Shown: positions 37,521-48,256 of the stretch, piece by piece
Numbering within the stretch: position 1 is the stretch's first letter
Layout: every line of letters begins with the position of its first letter
From: Cichorium intybus
Taxonomy: Eukaryota > Streptophyta > Magnoliopsida > Asterales > Asteraceae
Reading direction: 5' to 3'
Assembly (NCBI GenBank): GCA_023525715.1
Contig: JAKNSD010000063.1
Coordinates: 744,001 to 808,000 of the forward strand
DNA length: 64,000 nt
Made by a program: the position numbers and the translations under genes
The notes under the pieces: generated by a model
Seen by the model: only the letters and a program-made list of their open reading frames with translations
The model's database searches: none
Told to the model about the DNA's origin: nothing

Positions 37521-38113
37521 AAAGTATTACTTCATCTTTACAGCAGGATGGGGCCCAATTTTATAGAACGTGAATTTCATCAGTTTGTGGGCAATTTTGA
37601 TTTAGGTGTCAAAGTTAGGCTAGCTAAGATATCTACTTCAAAACCATGAATACACAATAAATGATAATGATATGCTTTAAAAGGTTTAGATGCTTATGAT
37701 ATGCTTTAAAAGGTTTTGATGCTTTTACCGCATGCCCCACAGGACCTATACACGTTTAGTGAGAAATTCAATTAAGTAGACATGTGCTATTAGGCTTTTC
37801 GGTGTACCGATCACGGTATCACCGTGATGCTGACGAGGCAGCCCATCACGGTCGTGCACACCGGCCTTGCACACCATGATGGGTGATTTCATGATGGAGG
37901 GAGATACGAGTCACGGTTGAACACGACCAATGAGATGCATTGAGCCGTTGAACGCCTAGATATTAAAAAAAAAACTACGTAAAAATTGTCTATGTTCATT
38001 TATGAACATATGTAATTTCCATGTTCATAGATTAACATGTTCATAAATGAATATATGTTTATAATTGAACATGTCACGTGGTTCTATTGTTACCCAATAT
38101 AATTTGGTTCTAT

Positions 38114-38118
<5 letters not shown>
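37521..38118. other. Spacer with a short GC-rich block
   Basis: No gene. At about 37795-37935 a more GC-rich stretch with repeated CACGGT/ACCGTGAT words stands out from the AT-rich surroundings. 37980-38070 has several inverted copies of TGTTCATAAATGAACAT-like words. Neither was identified. Confidence 0.4.

Positions 38119-38170
<52 letters not shown>
38119..38170. repeat. (TA)n microsatellite
   Basis: Uninterrupted TA dinucleotides flanking the left side of a MITE-like element. Confidence 0.95.
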
Positions 38171-38174
<4 letters not shown>

Positions 38175-38654
38175 AAGTTCAATTGAGAACCTAAAAAAGC
38201 TTAGGAACCTAAGAACCCATTTTATGAATTTTTTTTCTATACAATATTTTTCATAAAAAAAAACATACCAAATTTTTTGTTACGATGCATCTAGAAGATA
38301 TCAAAAAAAAATTTCAAACAAAATCATTTTTTTAATTTTTTTTTTTTCATATGGGTTTAGGATTTAGGGTTTAGGTATAGGGTTTAGGGTTTAAGGTTTA
38401 GGGTTTAGGGTTTAGGGTTTAGGGTTTAGTTTTAGGGTTTAGGTTTAGGGTTTAGAAATCTCTTAGACACTTTAAATAAAAAAAAATTGGATGCAAAAAA
38501 ATCATTTTTTTTATTTTTTTTCATATGGGTTTAGGGTTTAGGAATCTCTTAGACGCTTTAAATAAAAAAATTGGATGGAATTTTTTTTAAAAAATATTGT
38601 GTAGAAAAAAAGTTCCTAAGTTCCTAGGTTTTTTTAAGTTCTCTCATGATCTCG

Positions 38655-38658
<4 letters not shown>
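38171..38658. mobile_element. (TA)n-flanked MITE-like element 1, carrying telomere-like repeats
   Basis: A segment with imperfect inverted ends: left GAGAACCTAAAAAAGCTTAG; right, reverse-complemented, GAGAACTTAAAAAAACCTAG. Long (TA)n tracts lie on both sides. The right edge reads GACCC then TATATA, as in the other (TA)n-flanked elements of this window. It is non-coding. Lack of an ordinary TSD is expected if the target was (TA)n, as described for Micron-type elements of rice. Confidence 0.65.
38353..38455 (+). repeat. Interstitial telomere-like (TTTAGGG)n repeat
   Basis: About a dozen GGGTTTA units with small variants (GGTATAGGG, AAGGTTTAG) inside MITE-like element 1. A second short run lies at about 38525-38542. 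The unit is the Arabidopsis-type plant telomere repeat. Confidence 0.9.

Positions 38659-38750
<92 letters not shown>
38659..38750. repeat. (TA)n microsatellite
   Basis: TA dinucleotides on the right side of MITE-like element 1. Confidence 0.95.
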
Positions 38751-38752
<2 letters not shown>

Positions 38753-38894
38753 CATTCAAGACGAGAAAAAAAAAACACAAACGATTTGAAAAGAACACTA
38801 AAAGGCTGTTTGATCTACCTTTTACTGGTCCAGTTTGAGATTACGTCTGACTCGGACCGTTTGATAACCTTAAAATTTACCTCTGACTTAGTCT

Positions 38895-38917
38895 NNNNNN
38901 NNNNNNNNNNNNNNNNN
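38895..38917. other. Assembly gap (23 N)
   Basis: Unknown bases. Sequence on both sides is non-coding. Confidence 1.
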
Positions 38918-39050
38918 CATCTAATTATTGATGTCTTTTATTAGGCAGTCTTATGTATCTAAACAATAATAATATATAAATCGCATCCTTTTTTATTGTT
39001 TAAAAATTAAACACATAAGTCATCAAAAAATAAATAAAAACACAAAGATA

Positions 39051-40025
39051 GTGGTTGGTTCGCTGGAATTCAAAGGAATTCGAGGGAATTGGAATCTAAT
39101 TCCTCAAAATATTGTGTTTGGTTCAAGCTTTACTTGGGAATTCGAATCCTTAGTTGGGATAACATTCTGTTGAATTGAAGGAATTGAATTCCATTTGGTT
39201 CTTGAGGGAATTAAATCCCTTGAAGGGAGGAATTTTGCTGATTGCAATTTTACACTTGTCTACACATTAAACCCTTGCTTCCCATACTTCGTCGTCTTCT
39301 CATCTGCTTCCCACACCTCGCTGAAGACATTTCCGGCTTCGCTAGGTCGGTGACGAAAACACTCACTCATCCTCATCCTCTCCCCCTCTCATTCTCTTTA
39401 TCGCTAATCATGGAATCGTTGGCGAACAGTAAACGTCTAATTACAGAGAAACTGTCGATTAGGGCGAGCCTTCACTTTGCATCGCCGGTGAGTTGTCTCT
39501 CTCCCTCCATCTCATAATCATTTATGGGTGAACAGATTCTACCCCCTCCCAACTGTAATCGTTGTGCAGTAATTATACCCATTTGGAGTTTTTGAGTGTC
39601 GGTCAACAGGAACAACTCCCCCTTGATTCTACGAGTTTTTAGGTATAACAAAAAATTTCAGACCTAAATTTTGATATAGAATTTCTAATTCTTTAAATGA
39701 AGCCAAAAAAAGAAACCATGCTATACTTAATTGAAGTAGTATCAATCGCATTGTTAATGTATAACAGAATCAACAAAATTAAACTATAATATTAAGCACA
39801 TTATTTGTTCAAAATGTAGATAGAAACGTCGAGGAGATTAAACCAAAAATCAATAAGGGCAAATATGTCATTTTACATAGATTGCAATTGAATTTCCTTC
39901 CAACCAAACAAAATATGTGCCAACCAAACTGCATATGGAATTGGATTCCAATTCCTAACAGATTCCAATTCCTTCCCAGATTTCAATTCTTTCATAAATT
40001 TTTTACAAACCAAACGCCACCAAAA
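39051..40025. mobile_element. Probable non-autonomous DNA element with a captured exon-like segment
   Basis: The left end GTGGTTGGTTCG, then many GGAATTC words, is mirrored on the right by AATTGGATTCCAATTCC words and CCAAACGCCAC (reverse complement GTGGCGTTTGG). The inverted, imperfect ends and TTTGGTT-type termini suggest a MITE or Harbinger/hAT-like element of about 1 kb. No target duplication was fixed. The interior carries a gene-like 5' segment, listed next. Confidence 0.4.
39250..39487 (+). pseudogene. Captured 5'UTR/first-exon-like segment (unidentified gene)
   Basis: A pyrimidine-rich, more GC-rich stretch precedes ATG at 39410. The frame MESLANSKRLITEKLSIRAS continues to a good splice donor (GCCG/GTGAGT at 39487/39488). 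No downstream exon is visible and the protein is not recognised. It looks like a host first exon picked up by the surrounding element. Confidence 0.4.
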
Positions 40026-42686
<2,661 letters not shown>

Positions 42687-43108
42687 ACATGGAACTCGAG
42701 TCCTATGAAGATGAAGAATTTTTTGATCAAATAACTGGGGTAAGTTAAGTAACTTTCTTATATGGAAATACAATGTAAAGTTTTTATCTCTACTCTGTAT
42801 ATCATTTATTTGAATTTACTAATATATTTAAGTAAAATCATTAAAAAGTTAAACATAAGAAAGGCTCTCTAAAACCCGAATACGATTATGATAAAATGTG
42901 ATTTTCTAATTAATTTCGAAAATAAGATTGTAATTTCATTAAAATCGTGAAATTAAAAAAATACATATTAGTTTTTTTTAAATAACAAGTAATACATCAA
43001 GACGTTAAAAAAATTCAAAAGTTTGTTTATATGACAGAAAGGTCGCTTGATGGAGGATGAAGCTCGGTTCTATGCAGCCAAAGTTGTATATGCTCTTGAA
43101 TACATTCA

Positions 43109-43117
43109 TAATTAATA
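43109..43117. repeat. MULE-2 target-site duplication, left copy
   Basis: TAATTAATA, repeated perfectly at 56010-56018. Nine bases is the standard for Mutator-like elements. Confidence 0.9.
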
Positions 43118-43327
43118 GAGAAAATTACATGGATGGTCCTTGTGGTTTAGGGTTACCTACGCGCCTGGTCCCTAAGTAATTTTTTTAACTCGGAAGGTCC
43201 TTAAAATGAAAGTTTGTCACGCGTATGGTCCCTATGTTAACATTGTCGTCTGTTAACGTTATACAACCCCCACGTGCCTGGCACGATGGGGGTATTTTCG
43301 TCCATTCCAGCCAAAAGCTCATATGCC
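43118..43327 (+). repeat. MULE-2 left TIR
   Basis: Inverted match to 55800-56009. It contains TGGTCCCTAAGTAATT, ACTCGGAAGGTCC, CACGTGCCTGGCACGATGG and TTTCGTCCATTCCAGCC blocks shared by both ends. Confidence 0.93.
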
Positions 43328-43406
43328 GTGAGTTATATATCAACCTCCCGCTTTCACGTATGTTCGTACTTTCACTTTAAACCTCGGAGACGAAGTCGAA
43401 TAGCAT

Positions 43407-43772
43407 ATGAAGCTCCCGTCTGGCACAATGGTGGAATGCGATTGTGGATCTGCAGCGATAATTCGAACCTCCCAGAAGAAGAGAAACCCTGGTAAGGCCT
43501 ATTACGCTTGTCCGAAAATGGTAATTGTTCTCACATATTTGAATGGTTTTGAATAATAACCCTAGTTGCGTAGTTGTTGTAATCATGTTAATTGGAAATC
43601 ACAGGGTGCACGAAATGGATTTATTGGGTGGGTAGATGAAGAAAAGTTGCACTCCAAAGCAGAAATTGAAAATCGTTACCTGAAAGAGCTTGAAAAGGAG
43701 AATCGAAAACTGAAAATATGTTTGATTTGCAGTTGGGTGTTGTTCGTATGCATACTTCTGTACAAGTTGTAA
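43407..43772 (+). CDS. MULE-2 small gene: GRF-type zinc finger, coiled coil, C-terminal TM (93 aa, 1 intron)
   Basis: Exon 1 (43407-43520) and exon 2 (43605-43772) join in frame through an 84-bp intron with GTAATT donor and CACAG acceptor. The product starts MKLPSGTMVECDCGSAA, has RNPGKAYYACPK and NGFIGWVDEEK, the pattern of GRF zinc fingers (C-x-C ... PG-x-Y-x-C ... F-x-W-D). It then has a short heptad-like stretch (KAEIENRYLKELEKENRKL) and a hydrophobic tail (about residues 74-93) ending LLYKL, likely one membrane anchor. The last zinc ligand, normally a Cys before GF, is Asn here. It lies about 80 bp inside the left TIR, facing inward and opposite to the transposase. GRF fingers bind single-stranded nucleic acid in other proteins; a role in transposition is inference. 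Confidence 0.7.
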
Positions 43773-43936
43773 TTTTCAGATGGATGGTGTTATTAGGTTT
43801 AATTTTAGGTTTATTTGCAGTTAGGTTTATTAACAGTTGAATGTGTGTTTATTCAGTGGGTAGGTGACTATGGTATGTACTAAATTTGTTTTGAACTAAT
43901 GAAATTGCAATGTTTAGAGTATTAATCAGTTGTTAT

Positions 43937-44028
43937 GTTGGGTTGAGTATTAACAGGTACAAATTGAAGACATTAATAAAGTATGTGGCTATTAACAAGC
44001 ATAAAATTGAGAATATGTTGGTATTAAC
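43937..44028. repeat. 75-bp tandem array of MULE-2, left remnant
   Basis: Diverged unit containing ATTAACAGGTACAAATTGAAG, ACATTAATAAAGTATG and GAGAATATGTTGGTATTAAC. It matches the array on the other side of Gypsy-2 and ends in the TTAAC target copy (44024-44028). Confidence 0.8.
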
Positions 44029-46474
44029 TGTAAGAACCCGCGAAAAAGTCAAAAAGGGTAAAACCGTCTTTTGTCATATTGTACGACTATTATGTGTAAT
44101 AATATGTATTTGTACAATAATAATATAAGAAATAAAAGTTTATGTGAAATTTGGAGTTTTGACGCGTGAATAGTGAAAAATGGCCAAAAAGGGCAAAATG
44201 GTCATTTGACATAAAAATGACCAAAATGTCAAGGAAAATGTTAAGTTGGAAGTTAATTGTGAAGTTGTGACTTTTGGATCATTTTTGAAGAGAAAGTAGA
44301 AGTTAGGGACCAAAATGTAAAGTTTATTTATAAATAAGTTATATATATTATCTATTAGTTATTATGCCTATCATTTGAGGGATTAAGAAAACTTCTCCAG
44401 AGAGTTCCAGAGAGCACGGGAGACAGCAAGAAAGAGCAAGAGGGAAGAAGAAGAGATCAAGGGAATTGCCAAGAACAAGGGAATCAAGGGTTGGAATTAG
44501 TGATTCCAAGGTAAGGTTTCTCTAGTTTTAACCTAGTTCTTGGGTGTTCTTGAATTAGTTGAGTAGAAACTGAAATTGCAGCTAAAAGTCATGTGGGTTA
44601 AGTAACTAATGTTCCCAATAAGCCATTAGTTAAGAACTTAACCCAAAAGCATGAAAGTAGAATGCTATAATTGAGAATTTTCAAATTTAGCCAAGAACGT
44701 TAATTTCTGTAATTGAGTTATTGAAGTGTTTTTAATAGCTTAAAACATGTGATTAGTCAAGGGTTTTGGTCCTAGAACAAACCCCATACGATTAAGCACT
44801 GAAATAAGTGCTTAATGGGTGAAAACTGCGTGCTACAGTGCACAAATCGCGACTGAACAGGCTACTGCCCAGGCGCCAGGCGCAGTGCGCCCAGGACCAG
44901 GGCGGGGTGCGCCCAGGCGCAGTGCGCCCCTAGCCAGGCGCAGTGCGCCTTCAGTCAGGGGCCAGGCAGGGACCAAAAATGTTAAAATTTTCAAATTACT
45001 CAAACGCTAGAAACCATAGCTAGACATGTCCGATTGACCTGAAATTTCAGACATAACCTTAACATGGTATAAGAACATGTCGGGAATGGTCAAATCCGTA
45101 ATTCGACCTTGCGGAAAAGTCACTGTAGCGGCAGAGGCTAAAATTACTATTCATGCCCATGATTTTTAGAATTTGAGCTAGACTTGTCCAATGAACTCCA
45201 AATTTGAAACACAAGTCTAATATAGTCAAAGATTTCATGGAAAAGAATCGGAACTGAAATACGACCCCTCGGGGGTACTGTAGCAGTATACGCGTATTTC
45301 GGAGAAAACCGTAAAATGAGTTTATAAATGGTTATACATTTATTATAACCTAGAGCTATGTTATATGAGACCTTAGCATTATAGAGTTAATTATATTGAG
45401 TATTTATATATACAATTTGTATAGGTGGTGCTTCAAACGTTGTTGAGCACGGGAAGGGAAAAGCCGTACGAGAAGCTTAGTAAACCGAAATAGAATCAAG
45501 GTGAGTTTTATGAGGATTTCTATAGTGCATAGCAAAATGTTATTTTTCAGAAAAGTATGATTTCCAATGTTTATAAATACTATAGTTTGGAAAATAATTT
45601 TGAATGAAACTCTATACAAGGGCTTAGTATTTTTAACAGATTTGCAAGTATTTTTGTAAGAAGTTCCTTATGGGAACTAAGGTGTCAAAAGCAGTTTTTG
45701 AAAGTATTTTTAGTAAAGAGTCATGAAATGTCTGAGCAAGAATAGTTTACAAATTGTGTCCCACTTTGACCAATTTGAGATGAAATGAAGTAAGAATTAA
45801 AGAAGTATGAGCCAGTTGTCCGGACTAGGATCACCCACATAATCGGGGGATCAAAAGACACTACTGGGATGGTACCTCCCGTCGCGAAGTAGTTGTCTAG
45901 CTTAGCATAACCTTGTGCTTGAATTTGTTCCAAGTCACGAAGGGGAGACAGAATGAGCAAACCGAGTGGGCAGATCTGTTCTGTTCCGCGAGGGGAGCTA
46001 GTCGAATGAATTAATTAACTTAATTCATAAGTTTCAGTTGGTCACGAGAAATGAGAAAGAAAAGCAGTTTTAAGAAAGAAAGTCTTTTTCAAGTTTGAAA
46101 GTAAAGAAGGAAAAGTTATTTTGACATTTATGAAATAAATCAGTTTTTAGCAATGTACTTTTGATATTTCAAGTTTTGAATAGAAAAGTTTTGGGTCTAA
46201 ACCCATATTACTCACGAGACTTTATGTCTCACGTATTCTATGTTTTTGAAATGCTATGTACTTAGGTGAAGGGAGCGAGAGTTGCAGTTGGGACCGTTAT
46301 TGTACACTGTAAGTTTAAATTATGGTTATCTGTATTGAGTTTGTAATACCCCTCAAGTTTTAAGTTTGTAAAATAAATAAAAATTTAAGTGGCTATTTTA
46401 TAGTCACGAGTTGTAAATTATGTTTGAAAACTGTATTTGTATTTTAAATATGATTTGAGAAAAGGGGTGTTACA
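44029..46474 (+). repeat. Gypsy-2 5' LTR
   Basis: TGTAAGAACCCGCG to GGGGTGTTACA. It contains a GC-rich array of three to four CAGGCGCAGTGCGCC units (about 44868-44955) in an otherwise AT-rich sequence, and a 68-79 codon open frame that recurs in the other LTR and is not a gene. Confidence 0.95.
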
Positions 46475-46478
46475 GTTT

Positions 46479-46490
46479 TGGTATCAGAGC
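46479..46490 (+). promoter_or_regulatory. Gypsy-2 primer-binding site (tRNA-iMet)
   Basis: TGGTATCAGAGC lies four bases after the 5' LTR, followed by CA, and is complementary to initiator tRNA-Met. Confidence 0.94.
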
Positions 46491-46693
46491 CATAGTTTAA
46501 GCGAATTAGGTTGGAATACCATCCTAGTCTTAAACTAGCAAGAGTAGTAGTAGGTTGCCTTAGTTACATAGTAGGCATAGATTGAGTATGACTGTTATAA
46601 AATGCAGTCAAGATAAGGAGATAATATGCTACCGCTTATGAAATACTATATAGAATTGTGTATTAAACCAATACTTTGTTCATCTATATAGTA

Positions 46694-48256
46694 ATGGGAG
46701 ACAGAAGACAAGCTGACAGGGGTGAGGGCAGTCACACTTCCTCAAGAGGAAGTGAACCACATGTTCTGCGAAACGATGAGGCTGAGCCACACCCACCACC
46801 ACCACAACCTGTCACTATGGAGGCAATTCAGTTCCTAATTAATAATCTACGAACTGAACTGAGGCAAGATGTGCACAATATAATCGATAGCAGAATGGGT
46901 GAACCTAGTGCCCAATCATCACAAGAAGTCTCCAAGAAGACGACTGAGGAAGCAACTACTGGAGGAAACAAGAAGGAAGAAAAGGGCTGCTCTTTTAAGT
47001 CCTTTATGGCTTGCAAACCGCCCGAATACCATGGCAGTTTTGAGCCCAAAGTGACAATGCGATGGGTCCGAGAGATTGAACAAGTGATACAAGCGAGCAA
47101 ATGTGCAGAAAAAGACCAAGTCACTTTTGCTTCTCGGCAACTGAAGGATGATGCTTTGGTGTGGTGGAACACCAAATATGAAAGCTTAGGAAAGGATGTG
47201 GTATATGGTTGGTCATGGGCAGAGTTTGTCACGTGTCTCAAAGATAAATTCTGTCCCACGCGAGATTTGGAGAAGTTGAACGAAGATTTCTTAACGATAA
47301 AGAAAGGAGAAATGACGGTTGATGAGTATACGAAGAAGTTTTGCGACATGTTACCTTTTGTGGGGGAGTCTTACCCCAGTGAGCGGTCCCGAATTAACCG
47401 CTATGTCCGGGGTTTGCCATGGAACTATGAACTAGAAGTAAAGAAAGCCGAGACGTTAGATGGGGCAATCATTGCTGCCCGAACTGTAGAAGATGTTGGG
47501 AAAAGAAGAAAGGAAGAAGGACCTGGTTTTAGTGATAAAAGAAAGGTAGTTAGTAGCAGTGGGAACATAAAGAAGAAAGGGAAGATGAGTTCAAGTCAGA
47601 GCCGACAGGGAAGTGTGAAAAAGTGCGAGAAATGCGGGAAAGAACACGGTGGCGAATGTCGAGCGGGATCAAATGCCTGCTTTAATTGTGGCGGATTCGG
47701 TCACAAAGCGAAAGATTGCAAAGCCAAGAAAGCCAGCGAAGTGGAGTGTTTCTCATGCCATCAGATGGGACACTATAGTTTCAACTGCCCAAATAAGGGA
47801 GGAGAAACTATGGTGTCAACAGCCCAGAAGAAGACCGAACCTCAGAAAGTGAAGACCAGAGCTTTTCAGATTACCAGGGAGGAAGCGAAGGAGACTCACG
47901 ATGTGGTCTCAGGTATTCTACTAATCAACTCGACACCTGCATATGTCTTGTTTGATTCCGGGTCTACATATTCATTTGTGTCCCATGGGTTTGGAGCTAG
48001 ATTAAAAGTCCCATTAGAATTGTTAGATCTAGTTTTTGAGGTAGAAGTGGCGGACGGGAAATTTGTGGAAGTTCAGCATATGTATCGGGATTGCGAACTT
48101 GACATCAACGGCAAGAAGTTTCGACTTAATCTCCTTCCTATTGGAATTAAGTCCTTTGATGTAATAATTGGAATGGATTGGCTTGGTGCAAATGATGCGA
48201 AGATAGCTTGTGGACAAAAGAGGGTGTCTGTTAAAACCCTAGGAGCCAAGGTGTAA
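46694..48256 (+). CDS. Gypsy-2 Gag and aspartic protease
   Basis: The frame opens at 46676, but the second ATG (46694, MGDRRQ) looks more like the usual chromoviral Gag start. Numbered from 46676: a Gag capsid-type domain at about 105-250 (PPEYHGSFEP, WWNTKY, FLTIKKGEMTVDEY); a degenerate knuckle C317-C320-H324-C328; two standard CCHC knuckles (C335-C348 and C358-C371); and a retropepsin site LFDSGSTYSFVS at D427, with IIGMDWL at 497-503. Gag packages the element RNA and the protease matures the polyprotein. The frame stops at TAA 48254-48256 while pol goes on in the same frame 24 bases later. Either a nonsense mutation or a programmed readthrough separates Gag-PR from Pol. Confidence 0.92.
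   Translation: MGDRRQADRGEGSHTSSRGSEPHVLRNDEAEPHPPPPQPVTMEAIQFLINNLRTELRQDVHNIIDSRMGEPSAQSSQEVSKKTTEEATTGGNKKEEKGCSFKSFMACKPPEYHGSFEPKVTMRWVREIEQVIQASKCAEKDQVTFASRQLKDDALVWWNTKYESLGKDVVYGWSWAEFVTCLKDKFCPTRDLEKLNEDFLTIKKGEMTVDEYTKKFCDMLPFVGESYPSERSRINRYVRGLPWNYELEVKKAETLDGAIIAARTVEDVGKRRKEEGPGFSDKRKVVSSSGNIKKKGKMSSSQSRQGSVKKCEKCGKEHGGECRAGSNACFNCGGFGHKAKDCKAKKASEVECFSCHQMGHYSFNCPNKGGETMVSTAQKKTEPQKVKTRAFQITREEAKETHDVVSGILLINSTPAYVLFDSGSTYSFVSHGFGARLKVPLELLDLVFEVEVADGKFVEVQHMYRDCELDINGKKFRLNLLPIGIKSFDVIIGMDWLGANDAKIACGQKRVSVKTLGAKV

Noticed and set aside
45404..45960. 71- and 79-codon frames repeated at 52629-53185
   Set aside because: They are LTR sequence of Gypsy-2 on the opposite strand and recur only because the LTR is duplicated.
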